A stretch of DNA of 64,000 nucleotides from Clostridia bacterium (GTDB lineage Bacteria > Bacillota > Clostridia > Oscillospirales > CAG-272). Made by a program: the position numbers and the translations under genes. The DNA is taken from NCBI GenBank assembly GCA_017622085.1, contig JAGARU010000049.1, positions 1 to 64,000 of the forward strand. Direction: 5' to 3'. Shown piece after piece: positions 48,108-57,420 of the stretch. The notes beneath the pieces were generated by a model that ran no database searches, was not told the DNA's origin, and worked only from the letters and a program-made list of their open reading frames with translations. Positions within the stretch are counted from its first letter, which is position 1. Each line of letters starts with the position of its first letter.

Positions 48108-49817
48108 ATGATTCACTTCAAACAAACTGTATCCGAGAATATTCTCGCATTTTTGGATCAGGCCTGCCCGAACCACGGGTTGGATACCGATCAGCTTTGC
48201 GCTATGTTCGAGTATCCGCCGGATAATTCCTTGGGTGACATTGCTTTCCCTTGCTTCAAGCTTAGCCGGATCATGCGTAAGGGTCCTCCCCAGATCGCTG
48301 CTGCTATTGCAGAAAGCCTTCACTCCGAGGTAATTAAAAAGGCCGAGCCTGTAAACGGATACCTCAACATCTTTATGTCCGATGATTATCTTACCTCGGG
48401 CGTTCTTGCCCGCATCGAAGAGCAGGGTGAAAAATACGGATCTCACCGCTTTGGCGAGGGAAAAACCGTCGTTCTCGACTACGCATCCCCCAACGTAGCC
48501 AAGCCCTTCCATATCGGCCATTTGGGCACCACCGTTATCGGTCACTCTCTCAAGATGCTCCATCAATTTGCCGGCTATTCCTGTGTTGGTATCAACCACC
48601 TGGGTGACTGGGGAACTCAGTTTGGTAAGCTTATCGTAGCTTACCGCAGATGGGGCTCCGAGGAAGCCGTGGTTAACGGCGGAATCGATGAGCTGGTTGC
48701 ACTTTACGTTAAGTTCCACGCCGAGGCGGAAAAGGACGAATCCCTCAACCAGGAGGCTCGTAACGAGTTCACCAAGCTGGAACAGCACGACGAAGAAAAT
48801 ATTCGCCTTTGGAAATGGTTTATTGACATCAGTCTGAACGAATATAACGTTACCTTCGGACAGCTTGGTATCGATTTCGACAGCTATAACGGCGAAAGCT
48901 TCTACACCGACAAAATGCCGGAACAGATCCAGAAGATGCGCGATATGAACCTGCTCAAGCTGGATGACGGCGCTTCCATCGTTGATCTGTCTGAGTACAA
49001 TATGCCTCCTTGCCTTATTCTTAAGCGCGACGGCTCCACGCTCTATCCCACCCGTGATATTGCCGCTGCCGTATACCGCAAGCGCACCTATGACTTCGAC
49101 AAATGCATCTACGTAACCTCTGCCGGACAGAGTCTGCACTTTGCCCAGTGGTTCAAGGTTGTCGAACTGATGGGCTACGATTGGGCCGATAAGCTGGTTC
49201 ACGTTCCTTACGGCACTGTCAGCATCAACGGCGAAAAGCTGGCTACCAGAACCGGTAACGTAATTCTTTTGAAGGATCTCTTCGCTAATGCAATCAAGAA
49301 GGTTGAAGAGATCATGGAAGAGAAAAACCCCGATCTTGAAAACAAGGCCGAGGTTGCTGAGGCTGTTGGCGTTGGCGCAATCGTCTTCTATTATCTTTAT
49401 AACAACCGTATCAAGGACATCAACTTCATGATGGAGGATGCCCTCAGCTTCGCAGGTAATACCGGCCCCTACGCCCAGTACACCTACGCAAGAACCTGCA
49501 GTGTGCTCGAAAAAGCACCCGAAATCGAACATGGCGCTCTTCAGATCACCACCCCCGAAGAAGCTGAGCTTTTGAAGGTTCTGGCTCGCTTCCCGGAAAA
49601 GGTTCTGGATGCGATCCACGATTACGAGCCCTCGGTTATCACCCGATACATCATTGACGTTTGTACCGCATATAACCGCTTCTATCACAACTGCCACATT
49701 CTCACCGCGGAAGATGCGACCGTGAAGAACACTCGCGTTCGCGTCACCGCCGCCACCAAGACCACTCTCGGCAACGCCTTTGGACTTGTTTGTCTGAAGA
49801 AAACCGAAAAAATCTAA
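48108..49817 (+). CDS. argS: Arginyl-tRNA synthetase
   Basis: A 569-residue class I synthetase. The N-terminal additional domain (about 1-110) is followed by the HIGH motif in ASPNVAKPFHIGHLG, the catalytic core with YPTRDIAAAVYRK, and GEKLATRTGN in place of KMSKS, as usual for ArgRS. The DALR anticodon-binding domain (about 455-569, GPYAQYTYARTCSVL and ALGLVCL-like end) is complete. AAGGAAATTTCT precedes the ATG. It lies between prs and yebC and is probably co-transcribed with them. Confidence 0.96.
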   Translation: MIHFKQTVSENILAFLDQACPNHGLDTDQLCAMFEYPPDNSLGDIAFPCFKLSRIMRKGPPQIAAAIAESLHSEVIKKAEPVNGYLNIFMSDDYLTSGVLARIEEQGEKYGSHRFGEGKTVVLDYASPNVAKPFHIGHLGTTVIGHSLKMLHQFAGYSCVGINHLGDWGTQFGKLIVAYRRWGSEEAVVNGGIDELVALYVKFHAEAEKDESLNQEARNEFTKLEQHDEENIRLWKWFIDISLNEYNVTFGQLGIDFDSYNGESFYTDKMPEQIQKMRDMNLLKLDDGASIVDLSEYNMPPCLILKRDGSTLYPTRDIAAAVYRKRTYDFDKCIYVTSAGQSLHFAQWFKVVELMGYDWADKLVHVPYGTVSINGEKLATRTGNVILLKDLFANAIKKVEEIMEEKNPDLENKAEVAEAVGVGAIVFYYLYNNRIKDINFMMEDALSFAGNTGPYAQYTYARTCSVLEKAPEIEHGALQITTPEEAELLKVLARFPEKVLDAIHDYEPSVITRYIIDVCTAYNRFYHNCHILTAEDATVKNTRVRVTAATKTTLGNAFGLVCLKKTEKI

Positions 49818-49843
49818 TTTGCACCGCATTTTTTGGAGGGTAT

Positions 49844-50572
49844 ATGTCCGGACATTCTAAATGGAAAAATATTATGCACAAGAAGGAGAAGACCGACGCA
49901 CAAAGAGCGAGTGTCTTCACCAAAATCGGCAAGGAAATCTCCGTTGCTGTAAAGGAAGGCGGTCCTGATCCCGTATCCAACAGCAAGCTGGCCGCGCTGA
50001 TCGCAAAAGCAAAATCCAACAACATCCCCAACGACAACATTGAGCGTGCTATTAAAAAAGCAAGCAGCTCGGATGCCGCTCAGCTCAGCGTAATGCGTTA
50101 CGAGGGATACGGCCCCAGCGGCGTCGCCGTTATTGTTGAAGCCGCTACCGATAACCCCAACCGTACCACCCCCGAGGTTCGCTCCTACTTCAGCAAGTAC
50201 AAGGGCAATCTTGGCACTACCGGTTGCGTTAGTTATCTCTTTGAGGACAAGGGTCTGATCCTTGTTTCCGCGGAGGACGTTGACGAAGATAAGCTGATGG
50301 AGGACGCACTGGAAGCCGGTGCATCCGACTTTGTTGCCGATGACGGTATCTTTGAGATCTACACCGAGGTAGACGATCTGGAGGCCGTCCGCTCCGATCT
50401 TGATAGTAAGGGCTATCCCATTGAGTCTGCCGAGCTTGATAAGATCCCGTCCACCTACGTTACCTTGACCGATGCCGATGACATCAAGTACATGAATCTT
50501 CTGATCGATCATCTGGAAGACAACGACGACGTTACCGGCGTATTCCACAACTGGGAAAACTGCGACGACTAA
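49844..50572 (+). CDS. yebC: YebC/PmpR family regulator/translation factor
   Basis: A 242-residue protein of the YebC family. The hallmark start MSGHSKWKNIMHKKEKTDAQR is present, and the three-domain length is standard. It was described as a transcriptional regulator, and newer work on the family points to relief of ribosome stalling at proline-rich stretches. Start 49844 has GGAGGG ahead; the frame is open upstream inside argS. An acidic C-terminal end (LEDNDDVTGVFHNWENCDD) is typical. A strong bidirectional terminator follows. Confidence 0.95.
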   Translation: MSGHSKWKNIMHKKEKTDAQRASVFTKIGKEISVAVKEGGPDPVSNSKLAALIAKAKSNNIPNDNIERAIKKASSSDAAQLSVMRYEGYGPSGVAVIVEAATDNPNRTTPEVRSYFSKYKGNLGTTGCVSYLFEDKGLILVSAEDVDEDKLMEDALEAGASDFVADDGIFEIYTEVDDLEAVRSDLDSKGYPIESAELDKIPSTYVTLTDADDIKYMNLLIDHLEDNDDVTGVFHNWENCDD

Positions 50573-50575
50573 CGA

Positions 50576-50616
50576 ATAAAAAACGCCACTGCATTTTAAT
50601 TGCAGTGGCATTTTTT
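50576..50616. terminator. Bidirectional terminator between yebC and manA
   Basis: A 9-bp stem GCCACTGCA/TGCAGTGGC with a TTTTTT tail on the plus strand and an AAAAAAC run ahead (T-run on the minus strand). Confidence 0.88.
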
Positions 50617-50618
50617 AT

Positions 50619-51572
50619 TTAAATTCTTGAAACGATCACCGTGCCGGTACCGCGAATTTCATAATCACCCGTTCCGGCAGGAACAAAGTAGCTATCACCC
50701 TTCACAAGCGCATATTGCTCGCCGCCCTGAGTCAGATATCCCTCTCCGTCTACGCAAAGAACGGAATGGAAGGAAGAAGCATCTGCACAAAGAGATACGC
50801 AAGAATCCGTCAGCTCATATCGGTTTACGGTAAAGTACTCACAAGCCGCCAGCAGGGAAGCGTCCTCAGCGCCCCGAGAAAACCGAATTTTGTCGATTTC
50901 CTCCTCGCTTCTCGTAAGGATTACGTTCAAAGCATCCTCTACGTGGAGCTCACGGAGAGAACCGTCCTTCTGTCTGCGATTGTAATCATATACCCGGTAA
51001 GTAATATTGGAATTCTGTTGAATCTCTGCCAAAAGGATACCGGCACCGATCGCATGAACCAGCCCGTGAGGAATAAAGTAGGTTTCTCCCTTCTTCACCT
51101 CAACATAGTTTAACTGCTCTTCAACCGTGCCGTTTTCAAGTGCGGCCTTCAGCGTCTCAGTAGAGCAACCATCCTTCAAACCGTACACCAGCTTGGCACC
51201 GGGCTTGGCATCGAGAATATACCACATTTCCGTCTTACCAAGATCATTTTTATGCGTCAGACCGTAAGCATCGTCGGGATGAACCTGAATGGAAAGATCG
51301 GCCTCCGCATCAATAAATTTGATCAAAAGAGGAAAACGTTCGTAAGGCATATCTGTAACCAAGGTAGAATCTTTGGCCAGATAGTCCTCCATCGTCCATC
51401 CATCGTACTCCCCACCGGAAATTGTATTCATTCCGTCTCCCCGAACCGTAAGCTCCCAGGACTCGGCAATGTTTTCTCCGTCGGATTTTTTGTTATACTC
51501 CTCGCGCAAACGATTTCCACCCCAAATAATTTGCTTGGAAATCGCGCTAAGCTTGATAGGAACACGTTTCAT
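50619..51572 (-). CDS. manA: Mannose-6-phosphate isomerase, class I
   Basis: A 317-residue cupin enzyme that interconverts mannose-6-phosphate and fructose-6-phosphate. The zinc ligands lie in LSIQVHPDDAYGL, GKTEMWYIL and YFIPHGLVHAIGAG. The length fits the short Firmicutes form. Start 51572 follows AAGGAG with an 8-base gap; an in-frame ATG at 51602 has no such site and lies inside the previous gene. It is the last gene of the four-gene ABC/DUF1854 operon, 19 bp after the second ABC gene. It may supply sugar phosphate for polysaccharide made or exported by that operon, which is speculative. Confidence 0.94.
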   Translation of the reverse strand: MKRVPIKLSAISKQIIWGGNRLREEYNKKSDGENIAESWELTVRGDGMNTISGGEYDGWTMEDYLAKDSTLVTDMPYERFPLLIKFIDAEADLSIQVHPDDAYGLTHKNDLGKTEMWYILDAKPGAKLVYGLKDGCSTETLKAALENGTVEEQLNYVEVKKGETYFIPHGLVHAIGAGILLAEIQQNSNITYRVYDYNRRQKDGSLRELHVEDALNVILTRSEEEIDKIRFSRGAEDASLLAACEYFTVNRYELTDSCVSLCADASSFHSVLCVDGEGYLTQGGEQYALVKGDSYFVPAGTGDYEIRGTGTVIVSRI

Positions 51573-51591
51573 TCTAATTACTCCTTCTTTC

Positions 51592-53802
51592 TCAATCATC
51601 ATCAGTTTGCATCTGGGACATCACGCGCTGTGCCATAACAAGACCATGGTAAATACCCTCCTTGGCCATCAGCTCATCATGTGTTCCGGATTCTACCAAC
51701 TTTCCATGATCGAGAACGATCAGCTTTGTTGCATTCCGGAGCGTAGACAGACGATGGGCAATGGCTATGGTCGTACGCTGAGAGGCCAATCGCTGAATCG
51801 CCTCCTGAATCTGCTTTTCCGTCTCGGTGTCAAGTGCCGCCGTCGCTTCATCCAAAATTAGAATTTTGGGGTCATGCAGCAACGCACGAGCAATGGCTAT
51901 ACGCTGACGTTCACCACCGGAGAGGGTACTACCGCGTTCACCAACCTTGGTGTTATAACCGTCCGGCAGGCTCATAATAAACTTATGAGCGCCGGCCGTC
52001 TTAGCCGCTTCCACAACCTCTTCCATGGTTGCATTTTGCTTGGCATAGGCAATGTTCTGGAAAACAGAACCCGAGAACAGGAACGTTTCTTGCAGTACGA
52101 TGCCCATTTGCGAGCGCAAGGACTCCTGCGCAATCTCACGAATATCAACGCCATCAATCAAAATCTGGCCTTCGTCAACATCATACATACGCATAATCAG
52201 ATTGATCAGTGTAGATTTTCCCGCGCCGGAATGCCCGACAATTCCAATAAAGTCACCGGGTTCAATAGAAAAGTTGATATTCCGGAGAACTTCAGTCGCC
52301 TCATCGTATCCAAAGGAAATATCCTTTAACTCAATTTTGCCCTGAATCTTAAGCTCCTTGGAGTCCACTGCATCTGCAACGTCCTCTTTCTCATCAATAA
52401 TCTCAAAGACTTTGGAGGCCGACGTGGTGGTGCGGAGTAGCTGACGGGGAAGGCTGGCAAAATTACGGAGAGGGCCGTAAATCAAAGCAACGTATGATGA
52501 GAACATTGCCATGTCGCCAAACGACATATCTGCATTTAAAATTTGGTTTCCTACGTAGTACAAAAGCACAAATTCGCCTATGCCCATAAAGAATTCCAAA
52601 ACAGGCATGATGTAGGCCCAACGGAACTCAACGTCCAGCTGTGCCTTTTTCTCCTCACTGGTGGCCTTTTCATAGCGATCAGCCTCGCGTTTTTCCGTGC
52701 CGTAGGACTTTACCACACGAATACCGGAAAAGATATCGTGCAAGGTAGCGCTGGATTCCGATTCACGGCGCCAACGCTTGCGGAATCTCCGATGCATGGA
52801 GGTCCAGAACAGGCGGAAGGACAAGATGACAAAGGGAGCAGGGAAGATAACCAAAATTGCCAACTCCCATTTATAAATAAACAAAGCTATACAGGCAACA
52901 ACAAAAACAATAATCTGCTCCGCCAAACCAGGAAGCTGGTTCGTGATAAAGTTACGAATCACCGCCGTATCGGAGGTTACACGCTGCATGAGCTCACCGG
53001 ACGTTCTTTGGGATATGCTGGAGATTGACATGGCTTGAATCTTATCAAATACCATTTGTCTGAGTCGCAAAATAACCTTGTTTCCGGCCACAATAAGAAA
53101 CCAGCCGCGCAGCATGGAAAATGCGTTAACAAGCAGATTGGTTATCGCTATGGCTAAAATAACAACCAGGAAATCCGGAAGCTTTACTGCCGCCTCCGAA
53201 TTGATGTAATCATCAACCAAGATTTTGTCAAGCAACGGCAAAAGCAGGCGGATTGCAGAAATTGCAAAGTACATCAAAACGGAAAAAATAATATAGTTTT
53301 TATAGGGCTTTGCTACGTTCCACAATTTGCCAAGCAGCTTGCTCTTGCTTGCGCACCGAGGACAGGTAGAGCTACCGCGCAGAGGACGGCCACATTTAGG
53401 GCACGTCTTACTTTTGTAATTACTCTTTCCAAGCGCCGAATCGCCATAGGAAAAGTAGTGATTCAACATCTTCAGATTTACGCCGATGCTTGCCTCATGC
53501 TTGTTATCCGCCCGACAGAACAAAACGTGTTCGCCTGTTTTGGCTTCATACTCTGCCATGACGCAACCCACGCCCTGTATCAGGCGAAATTCTTTGATAT
53601 CATCAAGAGCAAGCTCCCTTACGCACGTTTTATCTTCATACTGATAAAAGCGCTCACGAGTGACGAGAACGATACCATCCAACACCTTTTCGGCGCTATC
53701 GGTGGGTAAGTTATAGGCGAAGATCGAGATCACCGTGGACTCTTCATGAGAAAAGCCCCAGCTTACTACACGATCAAATAACCGTTTTTCATTCACTTTC
53801 AC
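51592..53802 (-). CDS. ABC exporter with N-terminal sensor region and zinc ribbon
   Basis: A 736-residue protein. A beta-rich N-terminal region (about 1-125) is followed by a zinc ribbon (C134/C137 and C147/C150). A six-helix exporter domain (from about 165) and a nucleotide-binding domain with Walker A GHSGAGKST, LSGGERQR and LILDEATAALD complete it. Standard exporters lack the first 160 residues. The GTG start has GGGGGG 8 bases ahead. It follows the DUF1854 gene after 15 bp and resembles the other ABC protein of this operon, so the two probably form a heterodimer with both ATP sites intact. Substrate unknown. Confidence 0.92.
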   Translation of the reverse strand: MKVNEKRLFDRVVSWGFSHEESTVISIFAYNLPTDSAEKVLDGIVLVTRERFYQYEDKTCVRELALDDIKEFRLIQGVGCVMAEYEAKTGEHVLFCRADNKHEASIGVNLKMLNHYFSYGDSALGKSNYKSKTCPKCGRPLRGSSTCPRCASKSKLLGKLWNVAKPYKNYIIFSVLMYFAISAIRLLLPLLDKILVDDYINSEAAVKLPDFLVVILAIAITNLLVNAFSMLRGWFLIVAGNKVILRLRQMVFDKIQAMSISSISQRTSGELMQRVTSDTAVIRNFITNQLPGLAEQIIVFVVACIALFIYKWELAILVIFPAPFVILSFRLFWTSMHRRFRKRWRRESESSATLHDIFSGIRVVKSYGTEKREADRYEKATSEEKKAQLDVEFRWAYIMPVLEFFMGIGEFVLLYYVGNQILNADMSFGDMAMFSSYVALIYGPLRNFASLPRQLLRTTTSASKVFEIIDEKEDVADAVDSKELKIQGKIELKDISFGYDEATEVLRNINFSIEPGDFIGIVGHSGAGKSTLINLIMRMYDVDEGQILIDGVDIREIAQESLRSQMGIVLQETFLFSGSVFQNIAYAKQNATMEEVVEAAKTAGAHKFIMSLPDGYNTKVGERGSTLSGGERQRIAIARALLHDPKILILDEATAALDTETEKQIQEAIQRLASQRTTIAIAHRLSTLRNATKLIVLDHGKLVESGTHDELMAKEGIYHGLVMAQRVMSQMQTDDD

Positions 53803-53817
53803 GGCAAAATCCCCCCA

Positions 53818-54324
53818 TCACAGATAAAGCTCAATCTTGCGAAGGCTCTTTCTGTCAAGCGCGTGGATATCCTCGATAATAAAGCGATTTCCATCCACGT
53901 CCATAAAGATTTTTTTCGTATCACTTACGTGAACAATATTGCGGAAGGTATCCTGCATGGTAAAGGAAGTCTCTCCCTCATCGGTCATCACTTTCCAGTA
54001 TGAGAAGCCGAACTGATCCTTAACGGAAATGATCTTTCGAATCATAGGAGAATAATATTTGCGCTGAAGCTCTGTTTTTAACAATTCCTCCTGAGCGCCG
54101 GAAAAATCAGCGGTAGAAAGAATCATTCCAAGCTCATTGCTGTCAATATCCAGAACGGAAATGAACTCCCAAAGCTTATCAAAGGGGAACGCACGATGCA
54201 AAAAAACGCGGTCGTAGGTCTTATCCTCGGAGGTCATGGTAAGAAATCCGTTTTTCGTACCAAAGGATGCATTTTCTGCCGTCAAACGATGAATTTTTGC
54301 GGCCTCAATAATCGAATTTTCCAT
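53818..54324 (-). CDS. DUF1854 domain protein
   Basis: A 168-residue soluble protein matching DUF1854: VFLHRAFPFDKLWEFISVLD at about residues 40-60, then a LKTELQRKYYSPMIRKIISV core and the YWKVMTDEGETSFTMQD region. The family is best known beside a cyanophycin-metabolism-associated ABC transporter. Here it lies between two ABC exporter genes, with gaps of 14 and 15 bp. No cyanophycin synthetase or cyanophycinase is in the window. It probably acts as a cytoplasmic partner of the transporter. AAGGAGGATT precedes the ATG. Confidence 0.85.
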   Translation of the reverse strand: MENSIIEAAKIHRLTAENASFGTKNGFLTMTSEDKTYDRVFLHRAFPFDKLWEFISVLDIDSNELGMILSTADFSGAQEELLKTELQRKYYSPMIRKIISVKDQFGFSYWKVMTDEGETSFTMQDTFRNIVHVSDTKKIFMDVDGNRFIIEDIHALDRKSLRKIELYL

Positions 54325-54338
54325 AATAATCCTCCTTC

Positions 54339-56630
54339 TTACTCGGTAATTCCTGCATTTTTCAGCGCTTCAAGTTGCAGGGAATACAGCTTGTGATATA
54401 CGCCCTCCTGAGCCATAAGCTCCTTGTGGGTGCCGCGCTCACAAACCTTACCCTTGTCAATTACGATCAGCTTTGTTGCGTCCTTCAAGGTAGAAAGACG
54501 GTGTGCAATCATAATCGTTGTCTTTCCCTGAGTCAGGATCGACAGAGCCTCCTGAATTTTTTGCTCGGTTTTCGTATCCATTGCCGCCGTCGCTTCATCC
54601 AGTATGAGAATCTTCGGATTGCGCAGGATCGCCCGTGCAATCGACAGTCTCTGCCGCTCACCGCCGGAAAGGTCCTTATAACCAAAACCGATCTTGGTGT
54701 AATACGCATCCGGAAGCTTCATGATAAAGTCATGTGCACCTGCACACTTGGATGCCGCAACTACCTCTTCAAAGGTAGCATCCGGGCACGCATATTTAAT
54801 GTTATCCAAGATCGTACCAACAAAAAGATAGGTTTCCTGAGAAACGATCGCAATGTTGCTGTACAGATCTTTAAATGCCATGTCCTTGACGTTAATACCG
54901 TCAATCGTAATGGTACCGTCCTCGGCGTCGTACAAACGCATCAGCAAATTGGCAAGCGTGCTTTTTCCGGCACCGGTATGACCGACAATGCCCAGAATTT
55001 CACCTGCATCCACGCGGAAGGACACGTCATCAATCACCTTGTGATTTTTTGTGTAGGAGAAGTTCACGTGATCAAAGCAAACGTCACCCTGAAGATTGTC
55101 CACCGGAACAGGATCTGCCTTTTCCGTAACCTCCGGGCGGGAATCCATAATTTCAAACAATCTCTGCATCGCGTTAGAGCAATCGGCCGAGAAGTTAATC
55201 ATGTAGTTGAAGAAGTACATCGGTGAGTAGATCATATTCATGTAGGCAATAAAGGTCATTAGCTCGCCATAGGAAAGCTGATCCTGAATCACCATCCATC
55301 CACCGAGCGCCCACGCAATCAGATTTCCGGAATAAAGAATAAATCCGCTGATCGGCCACGCATAGTTATTAAATACAGACAGCTTTTTATCGGCCGTAGC
55401 CAAGCGGTCACTACGCCCCTCAAAGCGCTTTTTTTCTTCCTTTTCTTTCGAGAAGGCCTTAACCACGCGAATACCGGTCAAAACGTCTGACAGCATAGAA
55501 TTGAGGGAACGGGAGGCAACGTAACGCTGTGCATGATATTTGGAATTCATGCGATACTGGCGGCGAATAATTACGAAGAAAATAGGAATCGTAATTAACG
55601 TACACAAGGCCAACACAGGCTTGATGATAAAAATCAAAATTGCCAGCACAACAACCTGAACTACATTGATGATCAGATAGGGAAAGCCGTCACAGAAAAA
55701 TTCATAAATGGTGTTACCGTCGCTGTTAACCTGGGTCATCAGTCCACCGGTCTGACGGGAGGTAAAGAAGCCCAAAGACAGGCGCTGAATCGCCGAGAAA
55801 ATCGTATTTTTCAGTTTGAAGGACACCTCGGCGGCAACCTTGGACGTAGTGAAATTATTGACAATACGAGCCAAAAGTGACAGGATTTTCGTGGCAATGA
55901 TCATACCGAGCACGAGGAGAATCTGACCGTAAAAGCTTCCATCCTCGCCTAAAACCTCATCATAGAAGAAGCCCGAGGAAAGATAGGGCGCCAAAATACC
56001 CATAGCGGTCAAAACTACAAGGGAGGCAAGTACCATAGAAAGCATTCCGCCGTATCCCTTGAAGAAGTGCAAAATACGAACCAAAAGCTTTCCTTTTTTC
56101 ATGCACTTAGGGCAAACCTTTCGGTTCTTGTCGGGATAGCGCATGCCGCACTTCGGGCAACAGGCATTTTTAGGATCATCATCCGGATCAATTTCCACCG
56201 TCTCGCCATTTTTGATTTTTCTCAAGTACTTATTGAATACTAAAGTAGACGCCCGGCAAAAATTCGTCATCATCGCAAGCAAGGCAAAGGAACCATCTGT
56301 TTTCTTTGCAACAAAACGCGCTCCGGAAATTAACTCCTCAACGGAAAAAGTCTCTATATCTTGTAATGCATATTCCGAAAAATCGATCTCATTCCAAACG
56401 GAAACCGTCCGAATTGCCTTGGCGGAGAGGGAAGTGGTAGCCTTTTTTTCTGCGCCGGTACATCCGCACAAAACGTACAGCGTAGCAGCGGTAGCAAACA
56501 AATACGTTTCACAAGGGGTATTGTCCGGCGTCCGATCGCAACGGGAGGCAATCAGAATGTCGTCAAGATTCACACCGTGACCGACAAGAGCTTCCAACGC
56601 AATTTGCGGAATTTTGTCAAATTCAAACAT
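54339..56630 (-). CDS. ABC exporter with N-terminal region and zinc ribbon
   Basis: A 763-residue protein. The N-terminal 150 residues (MFEFDKIPQIALEALVG onwards) form a region of unknown fold with several cysteines. A zinc ribbon follows (C158/C161 and C173/C176), then six membrane helices (from about 190), and a nucleotide-binding domain with GHTGAGKST, LSGGERQR and LILDEATAAMD. The start at 56630 follows AAGGAGGAG; an ATG at 56648 overlaps it. It is the first gene of the operon, with a TTGACA-17-TACCTT promoter. Its layout repeats that of the third gene, indicating an old duplication. Confidence 0.92.
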   Translation of the reverse strand: MFEFDKIPQIALEALVGHGVNLDDILIASRCDRTPDNTPCETYLFATAATLYVLCGCTGAEKKATTSLSAKAIRTVSVWNEIDFSEYALQDIETFSVEELISGARFVAKKTDGSFALLAMMTNFCRASTLVFNKYLRKIKNGETVEIDPDDDPKNACCPKCGMRYPDKNRKVCPKCMKKGKLLVRILHFFKGYGGMLSMVLASLVVLTAMGILAPYLSSGFFYDEVLGEDGSFYGQILLVLGMIIATKILSLLARIVNNFTTSKVAAEVSFKLKNTIFSAIQRLSLGFFTSRQTGGLMTQVNSDGNTIYEFFCDGFPYLIINVVQVVVLAILIFIIKPVLALCTLITIPIFFVIIRRQYRMNSKYHAQRYVASRSLNSMLSDVLTGIRVVKAFSKEKEEKKRFEGRSDRLATADKKLSVFNNYAWPISGFILYSGNLIAWALGGWMVIQDQLSYGELMTFIAYMNMIYSPMYFFNYMINFSADCSNAMQRLFEIMDSRPEVTEKADPVPVDNLQGDVCFDHVNFSYTKNHKVIDDVSFRVDAGEILGIVGHTGAGKSTLANLLMRLYDAEDGTITIDGINVKDMAFKDLYSNIAIVSQETYLFVGTILDNIKYACPDATFEEVVAASKCAGAHDFIMKLPDAYYTKIGFGYKDLSGGERQRLSIARAILRNPKILILDEATAAMDTKTEQKIQEALSILTQGKTTIMIAHRLSTLKDATKLIVIDKGKVCERGTHKELMAQEGVYHKLYSLQLEALKNAGITE

Positions 56631-56668
56631 AAAAACTCCTCCTTCCAAGGGTAGACAAACTCAGGTTA

Positions 56669-56697
56669 AAGGTATCACATTGTGGATAATTTGTCAA
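56669..56697 (-). promoter_or_regulatory. Promoter of the ABC/DUF1854/manA operon
   Basis: Minus-strand TTGACA (56692-56697), a 17-bp spacer and TACCTT (56669-56674). Confidence 0.6.
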
Positions 56698-56736
56698 GGG
56701 AAACGGGAGATTTTTGGGTGAACAATTCACAAAAAA

Positions 56737-56780
56737 ACGGCAGGCCCTCTTGCTTTACCGCAATCAGGAAACCTGCCGTT
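56737..56780 (-). terminator. Terminator of the ylxM-ffh-rpsP-ylqC operon
   Basis: AACGGCAGG/CCTGCCGTT stem with a long structured loop. On the minus strand the descending arm runs straight into TTTTTTTG. Confidence 0.85.
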
Positions 56781-56818
56781 ATTTTAGTCGATATTACGTG
56801 CGCACCGAAGTGTAGAAA

Positions 56819-57058
56819 TTACTTGATCTCTACAACAACTTTACGATCGTCATTCTTGGCAATCGCTTTCATCACAACACGAATTGCTCTTGCAATTTTT
56901 CCGTGCTTTCCGATAATCATTCCCATATCGTCTTCCGCCACGCTTAAAACGAGAAGAACCTCATCGTTCTCCTGCGCTGTTTCGGTAACGGAAACTTGAT
57001 CCGGGTTATCTACGATCGCCTTTGCAATATTGCAAAGAACTTTGCTCAGATCAATCAT
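56819..57058 (-). CDS. khpA: KH-domain RNA-binding protein (YlqC/KhpA)
   Basis: A 79-residue protein consisting of a single KH domain. The GxxG loop is IIGKHGKIARAIR. It matches the YlqC/KhpA family, which in Firmicutes pairs with KhpB (Jag) and binds RNA to tune cell-wall and division genes. It follows rpsP, the usual neighbour, after 57 bp. In most Firmicutes rimM, trmD and rplS come next; here the operon ends at a terminator instead. A Shine-Dalgarno-like AAAGGTATGG lies ahead of the ATG. Confidence 0.93.
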   Translation of the reverse strand: MIDLSKVLCNIAKAIVDNPDQVSVTETAQENDEVLLVLSVAEDDMGMIIGKHGKIARAIRVVMKAIAKNDDRKVVVEIK

Positions 57059-57115
57059 GGGTTATTCCATACCTTTCCTAATGACCGAACCCGTATGAAC
57101 GAATTCTGAAAATGA

Positions 57116-57361
57116 TTATTTTACGATGCCGCTCTTCTTGAGAATGGAACGAACGGTCTCAGTGGGCTGAGCACCGTTTGCAAGCCACTGGTTAGCCTTT
57201 TCAGCGTCGATCTCGATGGTTGCAGGGTTGGTAAGGGGGTTGTACTTACCGATCTCCTCGATGAATCTACCATCGCGAGAGAATCTGGAATCTGCAACAA
57301 CTACATGATAGTAGGGAGCCTTCTTTGCGCCAAGTCTTCTAAGTCTGATTTTTACTGCCAT
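57116..57361 (-). CDS. rpsP: 30S ribosomal protein S16
   Basis: An 81-residue ribosomal protein. The conserved start [26 protein letters not shown] and the [12 protein letters not shown] motif identify S16. Start 57361 is chosen because GGAGGAAAAGAAA lies ahead and the product matches the family N-terminus; an upstream ATG at 57376 would add five residues containing the Shine-Dalgarno region. It lies between ffh and the KH-domain gene. Confidence 0.97.
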   Translation of the reverse strand: MAVKIRLRRLGAKKAPYYHVVVADSRFSRDGRFIEEIGKYNPLTNPATIEIDAEKANQWLANGAQPTETVRSILKKSGIVK

Positions 57362-57420
57362 TTTCTTTTCCTCCAAAATAATAAATATATGTGTATTTAA
57401 ATTATATAAAAATCCGTGGA

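Noticed and set aside
48054-49829. 591-codon open frame antisense to argS
   Set aside because: It mirrors argS almost exactly. The argS reading has HIGH and GEKLATRTGN motifs and a Shine-Dalgarno site; the antisense frame has none and results from codon bias.
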